A stretch of DNA of 64,000 bases from an uncultured Sulfitobacter sp. (GTDB lineage Bacteria > Pseudomonadota > Alphaproteobacteria > Rhodobacterales > Rhodobacteraceae). The DNA lies in contig NZ_CANMFS010000001.1 in the NCBI RefSeq assembly GCF_947497275.1, positions 124,001 to 188,000 on the forward strand, given 5' to 3'. Below, in pieces: positions 18,301-27,166 of the stretch. The number at the start of each line of letters is the position of its first letter. Position 1 is the first letter of the stretch. The notes below the pieces were generated by a model that worked only from the letters and a program-made list of their open reading frames with translations, had not been told where the DNA came from and searched no databases. The translations under genes were made by a program, and so were the position numbers.

Positions 18301-21300
18301 AAGTCCGCCGATTGTTTGCCGGACCGCATTGCGCATTTCTGGCTGGTCACCCGGGGTGCGAGCTTTCGCGCGGGCAGCGATGAATTCAGCCGTAACATGG
18401 AGCAGGGCTTCTACAGCTTGCTGTGGCTCGGTCAGGTGTTGGCAGAATTGGAACCTGTCGCGGACCGGCATCTGACGGTGATCACCACCGGTGCCGCGTC
18501 CGTCGCGGCAGAGCCGCTGCCCCATCCCGAGAAAGCGATGATCAGTGGCCCCGCAGGCGTCATGCCGCGCGAAATTCCGGGCGTTACCTGCGCCACGCTT
18601 GACATCGAACTTGCGCCACAGCCCCGGCAGCGCGGGCGGTTTAGGCGCAGCGCGCCGGACGCACCATCGGATATGACCGACCGATTGCTTGAAGACCTGC
18701 TTGCAACCCCGGCCAACACCGTCGCCGCCCTGCGCGGGCCACGACGGCTGGTGCGCGGGCTTCGTACACAGCCGCTGCCCCAGCCGGAGGAACCCGCGTT
18801 CAAGCGGGGCGGTAGATATCTCATTACCGGCGGTTTCGGCGGCATCGGGCAAACCATCGCCGCAGATCTGTTGGCCCGTTACGATGCGCATGTGGTGTTG
18901 CTGAGCCGGACGGCCATCCCCGATCGCACGGCCTGGAAACGTGTCCTCGAGACAGTGCCGGCCAGCGATCCCGTGGCCCGCCGCATCCGCGCGGTCCAAC
19001 GTCTGGAAGCTGCCGGAGGGCGTATCGACGTGCGCACGGCGGATGTCGTCAACGTCGCGCAGATGCGCAGGGTCATAGACGCGCTGGAGACCGAGGGTCG
19101 GATTAACGGCGCCATTCACGCGGCGGGTGCGCTTGACGACGCGCCGCTGTTGGGAAAAACCCAGGCGCAGGTGGACGCGGTTCTGGCGCCCAAGGTAATG
19201 GGACTACGGGTTCTGGATCAGCTTTTGCCGGACGGGCGGGTGGATCTAATGGTGCTTTTCGCCTCGACCTCCACTGCAACGCGGGGCGCGGGGCAGGTCG
19301 ATTATGTGGCTGCCAACGAGTATTTGAATGCCTATGCGCTTGCCCGCAGGGGCGGACAGACGCGGGTTGTCGCGGTCAACTGGGGCGTCTGGGCCGATGT
19401 CGGTATGGCCGCCGAAGCTGTCGGCACCGCAACGGTGGACGTTCTACCGCCACGCCCGATCAAATTGCCGCTACTGGATTGCGTCGCAATGCATGAAGAC
19501 GAGACGCAGTTTCATGGCACGCTGGATGCGCGCAACGATTGGGTGCTGAACCAGCATCGTATGGCCGATGGCACACCGGTCATGCCCGGCACCGGCATCA
19601 TCGAAGCATTCGCCCAAGGCGCACGGGGTGCCGGGATCCACGGGCCGTTCAACCTGCGCGATCTGTATTTCCTGCGGGCCTTGACCATGGACGATACGTC
19701 GGCGCGTCCGATCCGGGTCAGTCTTGTCGCGCAAGACGACGGTTTGACCGCAACGCTGGCAAGCGCGTGCCGTTTCGAAGGACGCGACGGCTGGCAAACC
19801 CATGCAGAGGCCCGCATCGAGCGCGGCACACCGTCGTTGCGTTCAATCGATCTTAAAGAAATTTCTGCACGGCTTGGTTCGGTCGAGGAGGCGGAGGGTA
19901 CGTATCTGCGGATCCCGCAAGAAGCGCATCTGCGCTTCGGCGCGCAGTGGCATGTATTGCGCAGCCGCCAGATCGGCGTGGACGAAGGGCTTGCGCGGCT
20001 GGTCCTTGATGCACCGCTTGAGCAGGGGCAGGTCTTGCATCCGGGGCTCTTGGATCTGGCAACAGGATGGGCCGTCGGTCTTGCCCCCGATTACGATGCG
20101 ACAGACCTCTGGGTTCCGGTATCGTATGGCGCGCTGGAGGTGTATGCACCGCTGCAGCGCGAAATATACAGCCATATGCGCCGTGCGCAGGGGGCAGATG
20201 GCGCGGCGCGGTTCGATGTGACGATATGCGACGTCGAAGGCCGCGTATTGGTCGAAGTCCGTGATTTCGCAATGACGCGGCTGAGGGACGGTTTTTCGGC
20301 ACATACCGCACCGCTGACACCGGCAGAAGTACATTTCGATGCTGACCCCGATGCACCGGCGCGGCCGCTGAGCGAGGCCGAAGAACGTCTGGCCTATCTT
20401 GTTTCGCAGGGTATCGCTGCGGCGCAGGGCCCGCAGGCGCTATCGCGCGCGTTGGGCACCGGCGCGTCGCAGATCTATGTCTCATCGCTGCCCCTTAACG
20501 CGTTGATCGCACAGGCGGACATGCCGCCGCGCAGCCAGGCGCAGGGCCAGAGTTTTGAGCGTACCGATCTGGAAGGCTACACGGCGCCGCGCGGTCCGGT
20601 GGAGCAAAAGCTCGCCGGCATGTGGTCAAAATTGCTAGGCGTTTCACCGGTGGGGGTGGATGACAGTTTCTTCGATCTGGGTGGACACTCCTTGATCGCC
20701 GTGCGCTTGTTCGCGGCGGTAAAACGGGAATTCGGTGTCGAGTTCCCGATCTCTATCCTGTTTGAAGCCCCGACAATCGCCGAATGCGCGGCCCGGATCG
20801 TCGACCGGACGGGCGCGGATGGGACAGGCACGTCCCATGACCCGGCGCCGACACAGCATAGTTTTACCCACCTGGTACCGCTCAACGGCGTTGAGCCGTC
20901 GCGCGCAGCACCGTTGTTCGTGGTCGCGGGTATGTTCGGCAATGTATTGAACCTGCGCCATCTGGCATTGCAATTCGCGCAGGAGCGGGCGGTTTTCGGT
21001 CTTCAGGCGCGCGGCCTTATCGGCGATGCCGCGCCGCATGAAACGATCGAGGAAGCCGCCGCCGATTGTATCGCCGAAATGCGGCAGGTGCAGGCGCACG
21101 GCCCCTACCTGCTGTCCGGTTTTTCAGGCGGGGGGATCACCGCCTACGAGATGGCGCGTCAACTGAAGGAAGCGGGCGAGGAGGTGGCCGTGCTGGCGCT
21201 GCTGGATACGCCTTTGCCGGTGAGACCCGCACTTGGCCGTCGTGACAAGGCGCTGATCAAAATGGCCGAGTTGCAGCGCAAAGGCCCCCGATACCTGCTC

Positions 21301-21711
21301 GAATGGGGTCGTGACCGCCTTGCGTGGGAGCGTTCCAAGCGCGCGATCAAGGCGGCAGCGCCAGTCGAGGCGCAGTTCAACAATACCAAGATCGAAGCGG
21401 CGTTTCTGCGTGCGGTCAGCCGCTACCAAACGCCGGATTGGCAGGGGCAGATGATCCTGCTGCGGCCCGCATTGGACCGTCAATATAAGGTCAGTGATGG
21501 CAACTGGATCAGTGCCGCGCGCGAATATGTCTTTGCCGACAATGACTGGACCCGCTTTGCGCCCCATGTGCGGGTGATCGAGGTGCCCGGCGATCACGAC
21601 AGCATGGTGCTGTCACCGAATGTTGTCGTGCTGGCCGCCGAGCTGCGCGAAGCGATTGCGGACGCCTTGGTGCAAGAAGATACCGCGCCGCAAGCGACGG
21701 CGGCAGAGTAA
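15301..21711 (+). CDS. Single-module type I polyketide synthase, KS-AT-KR-DH-ACP-TE
   Basis: A 2136-residue multidomain enzyme with a GAGGGG site upstream. Ketosynthase at about 14-440 has active Cys in LQTACSTSLVAIHYA, and HGTGTYLGDPIEV and VKTNIGHLDTAAG. Acyltransferase at about 540-850 (FPGGGAQYPDMA, GHSMGENVAA). Ketoreductase structural plus catalytic parts at about 900-1380 (YLITGGFGGIGQ, FASTST, VDYVAANEYLNAYA). Double-hotdog dehydratase at about 1400-1670 (HRMADGTPVMPGTG, LHPGLLDLATG). Carrier with LGGHSLIAVRLF, Ser near 1796. Thioesterase at about 1870-2120 with GFSGGG. No enoylreductase or methyltransferase is seen. It would extend an acyl unit once, reduce and dehydrate it, then release or transfer it. 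The KS probably accepts a starter from the downstream NRPS carrier protein. Confidence 0.93.
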   Translation: MTNHSRQDGPAREDIAIVGMAVNVPGADTVTQYWRNLRDGISSIRKLSEEELLAAGETPQNIARKNYVRAAAVLDGFETFDAEFFGFSPKDAAILDPQHRKFLEVAWEAMEQAGHVPETVAGPVGVYAGCGMGSYFYFNICSNPDLVDEVGMFLLRHTGNDKDFLSTRVSHVFDLKGPSINLQTACSTSLVAIHYAAAALRAGEVDMALAGGVTIELPQGRGYIFRENEILSPDGECHAFDHRAQGTVFGSGAGCVALKRLSDAQADGDHIWAVIKGSAINNDGAAKAGYLAPSVDGQSAAIDKALEASGVPAEQIELVECHGTGTYLGDPIEVAALTDAYRAQTAKDDFARVGSVKTNIGHLDTAAGVAGLVKASLALHHEAMPPSLGYEAPNPAIGFDGSPFRVNDTLTAWPRGTRPRHAAVNALGVGGTNAHVVLAEAPLRAASEESDFPFQPLCISARSKAALEANTAALAAHLRTHPDLDLADVAHTLKNGRRGFEHRRVVVAETTTEAADLLEAKDTRRVFTHQRLADAPGVVFMFPGGGAQYPDMARDLYETEPVFAEAMDRGLDHLSQQLDYDIRALWLPKAQDSAAAAQRFKTPSVQLPLIAIVEYALAQLWIGWGVKPAAMVGHSMGENVAACLAGVLSFESLIDLVLLRGRLFDTVPAGGMLSVPLSQAAIRPYLTDDLDIASVNGPELTAISGPVAALDALAAQLAASDIDSHRIAIDIAAHSRMLDPILPEYRAFLAGLDLQAPKIPFLSNRTGVEITAQQATDPDYWVGQLRNTVNFADCMETLASGAPRVFLEVGPGKALSSLAQLCAAVKPAQVLSSLRHPDQALPDDLYFIGVMARLWACGVEADWQQVWGEARRNRVILPTYQFQRSPYFIEPGRHTAEAPTAAIARLDEMSDWGAVPSWRAQFADVDADLDAALATVRGQNWLVFADQAGVADEVIARLERAGARVITVRAGDSFADLGQGRYTLAPEQGREGYEALMTALKSADCLPDRIAHFWLVTRGASFRAGSDEFSRNMEQGFYSLLWLGQVLAELEPVADRHLTVITTGAASVAAEPLPHPEKAMISGPAGVMPREIPGVTCATLDIELAPQPRQRGRFRRSAPDAPSDMTDRLLEDLLATPANTVAALRGPRRLVRGLRTQPLPQPEEPAFKRGGRYLITGGFGGIGQTIAADLLARYDAHVVLLSRTAIPDRTAWKRVLETVPASDPVARRIRAVQRLEAAGGRIDVRTADVVNVAQMRRVIDALETEGRINGAIHAAGALDDAPLLGKTQAQVDAVLAPKVMGLRVLDQLLPDGRVDLMVLFASTSTATRGAGQVDYVAANEYLNAYALARRGGQTRVVAVNWGVWADVGMAAEAVGTATVDVLPPRPIKLPLLDCVAMHEDETQFHGTLDARNDWVLNQHRMADGTPVMPGTGIIEAFAQGARGAGIHGPFNLRDLYFLRALTMDDTSARPIRVSLVAQDDGLTATLASACRFEGRDGWQTHAEARIERGTPSLRSIDLKEISARLGSVEEAEGTYLRIPQEAHLRFGAQWHVLRSRQIGVDEGLARLVLDAPLEQGQVLHPGLLDLATGWAVGLAPDYDATDLWVPVSYGALEVYAPLQREIYSHMRRAQGADGAARFDVTICDVEGRVLVEVRDFAMTRLRDGFSAHTAPLTPAEVHFDADPDAPARPLSEAEERLAYLVSQGIAAAQGPQALSRALGTGASQIYVSSLPLNALIAQADMPPRSQAQGQSFERTDLEGYTAPRGPVEQKLAGMWSKLLGVSPVGVDDSFFDLGGHSLIAVRLFAAVKREFGVEFPISILFEAPTIAECAARIVDRTGADGTGTSHDPAPTQHSFTHLVPLNGVEPSRAAPLFVVAGMFGNVLNLRHLALQFAQERAVFGLQARGLIGDAAPHETIEEAAADCIAEMRQVQAHGPYLLSGFSGGGITAYEMARQLKEAGEEVAVLALLDTPLPVRPALGRRDKALIKMAELQRKGPRYLLEWGRDRLAWERSKRAIKAAAPVEAQFNNTKIEAAFLRAVSRYQTPDWQGQMILLRPALDRQYKVSDGNWISAAREYVFADNDWTRFAPHVRVIEVPGDHDSMVLSPNVVVLAAELREAIADALVQEDTAPQATAAE

Positions 21712-21716
21712 GCACG

Positions 21717-22691
21717 ATGGCGCGGCCCACACTCCTCTGTGTCCTGTTGAACTACCGCACGCCGGAGATGACGCTGCGCGCGGCCACGGCGGCTTTGGCC
21801 GACCTTGACGCGATGGGCGGTGAGCTGGTGATCGTGGACAATGCGTCGGGCGACGGATCAGAAGATATGTTGCGCCGCGAGGTCGACGTGCGGGGCTGGC
21901 ACGAAGGTGGACGCGTCCGCGTGATCGGCTCGCCAGTCAATGGCGGCTTTGGTGCAGGCAACAACATCGGCATACGGGCCATGCTGAGCGATGGCGGGGC
22001 ACCCGACTATGTCTACATCCTGAATTCCGATGCATTCCCGGACGCAGGGTCCATTCGTGCGCTGATCGACCATCTGGAGGCGACGCCGGACGCCGGCATC
22101 GCCTGTTCGCATGTGCGTGGAGAGGACGGGCAAACCCACACGACGGCCTTCCGCTTTCCGTCTATCGCGGGCGAATTCGAAGGAGCCGCCCGTCTGGGCG
22201 CGGTTTCACGGTTGTTGTCGCATGCTCGGGTTGTGCTGCCGCAGCCGGGCATCACCCAACAGGTGGATTGGAGCGCCGGCGCCAGCATGATGCTGCGTCG
22301 ATCGATGCTGGATGATATCGGCATCTTCGACGAGACTTTCTTTCTGTATTTCGAGGAGACGGACCTGTGTCTGCGGGCCGCGCGGGCGGGGTGGTGGTGT
22401 TGGTACGTGCCGCAAAGCCGTGTCGTACACATCGGATCCGTTTCGACCGGTATGAAAACCAAATCACGCATGCCGCAGTACTGGTACGATTCCCGCCGCC
22501 ACTATTTTATCAAGAATTACGGGCGTGTTTATGCTGCTTGCGCGCTGCTCGCCCATGTTGGGGGGGGGCTGCTGCACCGTTTGCGCATGGGGCTTGCGGG
22601 ACGCAAACCGCAGGATCCGCAGTGGTTTCTCAGCGACATGATGAGCCACGCCATCACCAGATACCGCCTGTCCCGGGAGGACCGACCATGA
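21717..22691 (+). CDS. Family 2 glycosyltransferase between PKS and NRPS
   Basis: A 324-residue rhamnosyltransferase-like GT2: LLNYRTPEMTLRAATAAL, LVIVDNASGDGSEDMLRR, NGGFGAGNNIGIRAM and YILNSDAFPDAGS (DxD-like), then DETFFLYFEETDLCLRAARA as the acceptor motif. It starts five bases after the PKS stop and overlaps the NRPS start by ATGA, so it is made together with both. This placement suggests it glycosylates the PKS/NRPS product or an intermediate of the polysaccharide carrying it. The enzyme class is certain; the acceptor is inference. Confidence 0.9.
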   Translation: MARPTLLCVLLNYRTPEMTLRAATAALADLDAMGGELVIVDNASGDGSEDMLRREVDVRGWHEGGRVRVIGSPVNGGFGAGNNIGIRAMLSDGGAPDYVYILNSDAFPDAGSIRALIDHLEATPDAGIACSHVRGEDGQTHTTAFRFPSIAGEFEGAARLGAVSRLLSHARVVLPQPGITQQVDWSAGASMMLRRSMLDDIGIFDETFFLYFEETDLCLRAARAGWWCWYVPQSRVVHIGSVSTGMKTKSRMPQYWYDSRRHYFIKNYGRVYAACALLAHVGGGLLHRLRMGLAGRKPQDPQWFLSDMMSHAITRYRLSREDRP

Positions 22692-25600
22692 CCGCACCGT
22701 TCAACCCATCCGCGTTTTCCTGTGTGATCCTCGGCGACCAGTCGCTGACGATTGCCTGCGCGGACATCATCCACGCTGGCGGACACAGGATCAGGGCGGT
22801 GGTGAGTGATGATGCGGATGTCGCGGCGTGGGCGCAGGCGCACGGCATCACGGTTTTCCACCGTGCCAACGATCTGTATGCTGCGGACCTGGGTCCATTC
22901 GACTGGCTTCTGAGCATTGCAAACCTGCGCATCTTGCCGGACGCTGTTCTGGCGCTCCCGGTCAAAGGCGCGGTGAATTTTCACGACGGCCCCCTGCCGC
23001 GCTATGCCGGGTTGAACACGCCTGCTTGGGCGGTGATCAACCGCGAGGTACGCCACGGAGTCAGCTGGCATCTGCTCGAAGGCGGAGTGGACGAAGGCGA
23101 TCTGTTGGCGCAGCAAATCATCGACATCGCCGATGATGAGACCGCCTTCAGCCTCAATTCAAAATGCTATGCAGCGGGTATGGAAAGCTTTGTGCGGGTG
23201 ATGGCGCAGCTGGAAAGCAGTACGCTGGCGCGGCAGCCGCAGGATTTGCGCGAGCGCAGCTATTTCGCCAAGGACCAACGCCCTACTGCTTTGGGTTTGC
23301 TGGATTTTGGTCAACCGACGGCTGATCTGCTCGCCTTGGTGCGCGGGCTGGATTTTGGTGGCTACTGGAACCCATTCGGTATTTCAAAGATCGCCCTTGC
23401 CGACGTTGTTTTTCTGGTCAAGCGGGCTGTGGCGGCGGTGGGACACGGGGTGGCCGGCACGGTGCTGGAAGCGGACGGGGATCGGCTGCTGGTCGCTACG
23501 GCGGACGGCGCCGTATCGCTGGAGGGGGTCGAGGCGCTGGGCGAAGGGGTGGCGTTGCCGGATGTCGGTGCGGTTTTGCTGCCGCCGGGGCCCCGTCATG
23601 CGGCCGCACAAACCTCTTTGGTCGCGGACGAGGCGCATTGGCGCCGGGCGCTGGCGCGTGCCGATGCGCTTGACTTGCCCCTCGCGCGGGGCCGCGTGAC
23701 GGGCGAGTGGATCGTGCGGACGGTTCCGGTTCCGACCGGCGTAACCGCTCCGGAAGCACGCGAGGCGGTTGCGGCGTTTCTGCGGCAAAGCGTGGGCAGA
23801 GCGGGCAGCGTCGGTCATGCCGTCACACCGGTGCTGCGCGGGTTTGCAGGCGATTGGGTGCCGCTGGATATCGGCGCCCCGATTAAGCCGCAGATGGCTC
23901 GAATCGGCGCAACAGGCGGCTTCGCGACGGATCTTGCCATGCGGGATCCGGCCCTTGCAGCGAACCGCCCGTCGATCATGGTCGGCGATGCGCCGGTTGC
24001 CGGCGCCGCGCTGACCGTGGTACTCGGCCATGGCGAAATCACACTGCACGCAGATGCGGGGGTGCTTTCGGTGGCGGCGCTTGATCTGCTCGCAGCGCGG
24101 CTTGCGCACGCTTTGCAGGGGAATACCGGCTTGCCGGAGATCGAGCGCAAGCTTCTGACCAACGACTGGAACGCCACGCAGACAGATTATGCCGCAGTAC
24201 CGATCCACGAGAGCTTTGAAGCGCAGGTGGCGCGCACACCCGACGCCACCGCGCTGGTTTTTGAGGATCAAAGCCTTACATTCGCGCAACTCAATGTAGC
24301 CGCGAACCGGCTGGCACATGCGTTGATCGCGCAAGGCGTGACCGTGGGCACACCCGTTGGCCTGTCGACGGGGCGTAACCCGGATCTGTTGATCGGGGCG
24401 CTGGGCATCCTCAAGGCGGGCGGGGCCTATGTACCGCTTGATCCAGCGTATCCCGCCGATCGTATCCGGCACTATATTACCGACAGCGGCGCGCCGGTTA
24501 TCGTGACGCAAAAGGCTCTCGCGCAGGGACTGCCGAATGGCGAGGCGAAGCTGGTGCTGCTCGACGATGGTACTCTTGACGGTTTTGCCGACACCAACCC
24601 GGCGGCGGGGGCGGGCGCGGATACGCTTGCTTACCTGATCTACACGTCCGGATCGACGGGCACGCCCAAGGGCGTAATGGTGGCGCACGGGAATGTCGCC
24701 AATTTCTTTGCGGGCATGGATGCGCGGATCGAACATGTGCAAGGCGATGCCTGGCTCGCCGTGACGAGCCTGTCATTCGATATCTCCGTGCTTGAACTGT
24801 TCTGGACCTTGTCGCGCGGTTTGAAGCTGGTACTGGCGGGCGACGACAGCCGCACGGAACTGTCGCGCGGGCCAATCGGGATTTCGGATCGCAAGATCGA
24901 TTTCAGCCTTTTCTACTGGGGCAATGATGACGGTATCGGGCGCGAAAAATACCGGCTGCTGCTCGACGGCGCCCGGTTTGCGGATGCTAACGGATTCAAC
25001 GCGGTCTGGACGCCGGAACGGCATTTTCACGCATTTGGCGGCCCATATCCCAACCCGTCGGTGACCGGTGCCGCCGTTGCGGCCGTCACGCAGAACCTCG
25101 CGGTACGGGCGGGATCGTGTGTCGCACCCCTACACCACCCCGCGCGGATCGCGGAGGAATGGGCGGTGATCGACAATCTGACCAATGGGCGCGTTGGCCT
25201 CGCCATCGCCAGCGGCTGGCAGCCCGATGACTTTGTTCTGCGCCCCGAAAACACGCCCCCCGACAACAAACCCGCAATGTATTCCGCCATCAAACAGCTA
25301 CGCAGCCTCTGGCGCGGCGATGCGGTGGACTTTGCCACGAAAGAAGGCACTCCGTTCCCCGTCGTCACCCAGCCACGCCCGGTGTCGACCGAATTGCCGA
25401 TCTGGGTCACGACCGCAGGCAACCCCGAGACATGGAAAGAAGCTGGTGAGATCGGCGCAAACGTGCTGACCCATCTGCTGGGCCAATCGGTTGCGGAAGT
25501 CGGCGACAAGATCAAGATCTACCACGCCGCCCTGCGCGGGGCGGGGCATGATCCGGCGAATTTCAAGGTGACGGTCATGCTGCACGCCTATCTGGCGGAT

Positions 25601-27166
25601 ACCCGTGCGCAGGCGGAGGAAGTCGCACGCGCCCCGATGAAGGACTATCTGCGCTCTGCGGCCGGACTGATCAAGCAATATGCCTGGGCCTTTCCCGCAT
25701 TCAAGAAGCCGAAGGGCGTGACCAACCCGTTTCACGTGGACCTTGCCGGACTTGATTCCGAAGAAATGGAAGCGATCCTCGAATTTGCATTCCAGCGGTA
25801 TTTCAACGACAGCGGACTGTTTGGTACGGTCGAGGATGGCATTGCGCGGACCGAAGAGCTGAAACGCATCGGGGTGGACGAAGTCGCCTGTCTGATCGAT
25901 TACGGCATCGACGTGGATACAGTGCTGGAAGGGTTGAAGCGACTTGCCGACGTCCTGGCGCGCGCCAATGCAGGGAGCGCCCTTGAAGCCGACGATTTCT
26001 CGCTGGCCGCGCAAATGGTGCGCCACAAGGTCAGTCATCTGCAATGCACACCCTCGATGGCGCAGATGATCGTCATGGATGACACCGCACGACACGCGCT
26101 TGGCGGGCTGAAAGAGCTCATGGTCGGCGGTGAAGCCTTGCCCGGTGCGTTGGCAACGGATTTGATGCGGGCGACATCCGCACGGCTTCAGAACATGTAC
26201 GGTCCGACGGAAACGACGATCTGGTCCACAACGCATGAAATGACGCAGGCCGAGAGTACCGCAGCTATCGGTACGCCCATCGCCAATACGCAGGCGTACG
26301 TTCTGGACGAGCGCCTCTCTCAGGTCGCTGCGGGTGTTCCGGGTGAGCTGTATATCGCTGGCGACGGGGTAACGCAGGGGTACTGGAACCGCGCGGCGAT
26401 GACTGCGGAACGGTTTGTCGACAATCCGTTCGGTGCGGGAAAGATGTACCGCACCGGTGATCTGGCAGCATGGCGCGAAGATGGCATCCTCGGCTTCATC
26501 GGGCGCGCCGACGATCAGGTAAAGATCCGTGGCCACCGGATCGAATTGGGTGAGATCGAAAACGCGCTGACCGCTGTTGCCGGGATCACGCAGGCGGTCG
26601 TGATCGCCCGTGAGGCGCCGGGCGGCACACAATTGGTCGGCTACGTAACGGGCAAGCTGGACGATGAGGAGGCGCTGCGCCGCGTACTTGCAACGCGACT
26701 TCCCGGTATCATGATACCTGCGCGCATCGTTGAAATAGCCCGGATGCCGTTGACACCGAATAAGAAAATAGACCGCAAAGCCTTGCCCGTGCCTGCATCA
26801 CCGGTCACTGCCAGCGCCCCGCTGGCACCCGCCGACGACATGCAAGAGGCCATCGCCGCAGTCTGGCGTACGGTCCTGGGTGTCACGCAGGTGCAGCCGA
26901 CGGATAGTTTTTTTGCGCTGGGTGGTCATTCGCTGCTGGCGGTGCAGGCCCACCGCGACATCAGGGCTGCGCTCGACACGGACCGGCTCAGTATCACCGA
27001 CATCTTCCGCTATCCCACGCTGGAGGCATTGGCGGCACACCTTCAGCAGGCGGGGAAACCCACGCCGGAGGAACCGACCGGTGCACAGCAGGAAACGCCG
27101 GTGAAATCGGAGACTATGTCAAAGCGGCGTGCGATGCGGGCAGGTAGGACCAGGGCCGGCACGTGA
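22688..27166 (+). CDS. NRPS-like protein: formyltransferase, C-like remnant, adenylation with embedded luciferase-like monooxygenase, PCP
   Basis: 1492 residues from the ATG with a GGGAGGA site. Residues 1-310 form a formyltransferase with N/H/D catalytic residues in VNFHDGPLPRYAGLN and GGVDEGDLLAQQI. Residues about 320-500 look like the end of a truncated condensation domain. Adenylation starts near 505 (TYTSG-type loop at YLIYTSGSTGTPKGVMVAHG, FDISVLELF). It is interrupted at about 738-1095 by a MupA/Atu3671-type luciferase-like flavin monooxygenase (FSLFYWGNDD, WTPERHFHAFGGPYPNPSV, GLAIASGWQPDDF). It resumes with NMYGPTETTIWST, YRTGDLAAW and KIDRKALP. A carrier follows with LGGHSLLAVQAH, Ser near 1413. 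There is no thioesterase, so the next step must occur elsewhere, probably on the PKS. Confidence 0.9.
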   Translation: MTAPFNPSAFSCVILGDQSLTIACADIIHAGGHRIRAVVSDDADVAAWAQAHGITVFHRANDLYAADLGPFDWLLSIANLRILPDAVLALPVKGAVNFHDGPLPRYAGLNTPAWAVINREVRHGVSWHLLEGGVDEGDLLAQQIIDIADDETAFSLNSKCYAAGMESFVRVMAQLESSTLARQPQDLRERSYFAKDQRPTALGLLDFGQPTADLLALVRGLDFGGYWNPFGISKIALADVVFLVKRAVAAVGHGVAGTVLEADGDRLLVATADGAVSLEGVEALGEGVALPDVGAVLLPPGPRHAAAQTSLVADEAHWRRALARADALDLPLARGRVTGEWIVRTVPVPTGVTAPEAREAVAAFLRQSVGRAGSVGHAVTPVLRGFAGDWVPLDIGAPIKPQMARIGATGGFATDLAMRDPALAANRPSIMVGDAPVAGAALTVVLGHGEITLHADAGVLSVAALDLLAARLAHALQGNTGLPEIERKLLTNDWNATQTDYAAVPIHESFEAQVARTPDATALVFEDQSLTFAQLNVAANRLAHALIAQGVTVGTPVGLSTGRNPDLLIGALGILKAGGAYVPLDPAYPADRIRHYITDSGAPVIVTQKALAQGLPNGEAKLVLLDDGTLDGFADTNPAAGAGADTLAYLIYTSGSTGTPKGVMVAHGNVANFFAGMDARIEHVQGDAWLAVTSLSFDISVLELFWTLSRGLKLVLAGDDSRTELSRGPIGISDRKIDFSLFYWGNDDGIGREKYRLLLDGARFADANGFNAVWTPERHFHAFGGPYPNPSVTGAAVAAVTQNLAVRAGSCVAPLHHPARIAEEWAVIDNLTNGRVGLAIASGWQPDDFVLRPENTPPDNKPAMYSAIKQLRSLWRGDAVDFATKEGTPFPVVTQPRPVSTELPIWVTTAGNPETWKEAGEIGANVLTHLLGQSVAEVGDKIKIYHAALRGAGHDPANFKVTVMLHAYLADTRAQAEEVARAPMKDYLRSAAGLIKQYAWAFPAFKKPKGVTNPFHVDLAGLDSEEMEAILEFAFQRYFNDSGLFGTVEDGIARTEELKRIGVDEVACLIDYGIDVDTVLEGLKRLADVLARANAGSALEADDFSLAAQMVRHKVSHLQCTPSMAQMIVMDDTARHALGGLKELMVGGEALPGALATDLMRATSARLQNMYGPTETTIWSTTHEMTQAESTAAIGTPIANTQAYVLDERLSQVAAGVPGELYIAGDGVTQGYWNRAAMTAERFVDNPFGAGKMYRTGDLAAWREDGILGFIGRADDQVKIRGHRIELGEIENALTAVAGITQAVVIAREAPGGTQLVGYVTGKLDDEEALRRVLATRLPGIMIPARIVEIARMPLTPNKKIDRKALPVPASPVTASAPLAPADDMQEAIAAVWRTVLGVTQVQPTDSFFALGGHSLLAVQAHRDIRAALDTDRLSITDIFRYPTLEALAAHLQQAGKPTPEEPTGAQQETPVKSETMSKRRAMRAGRTRAGT

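Noticed and set aside
17929-19119. Minus-strand frame inside the PKS
   Set aside because: It is antisense to the linker and KR region of an intact megasynthase and has no motif.
24902-25965. Luciferase-like monooxygenase as a separate inserted gene breaking the NRPS
   Set aside because: The frame runs through without stops and the adenylation motifs resume after it; this embedded arrangement is known for the MupA/Atu3671 type.
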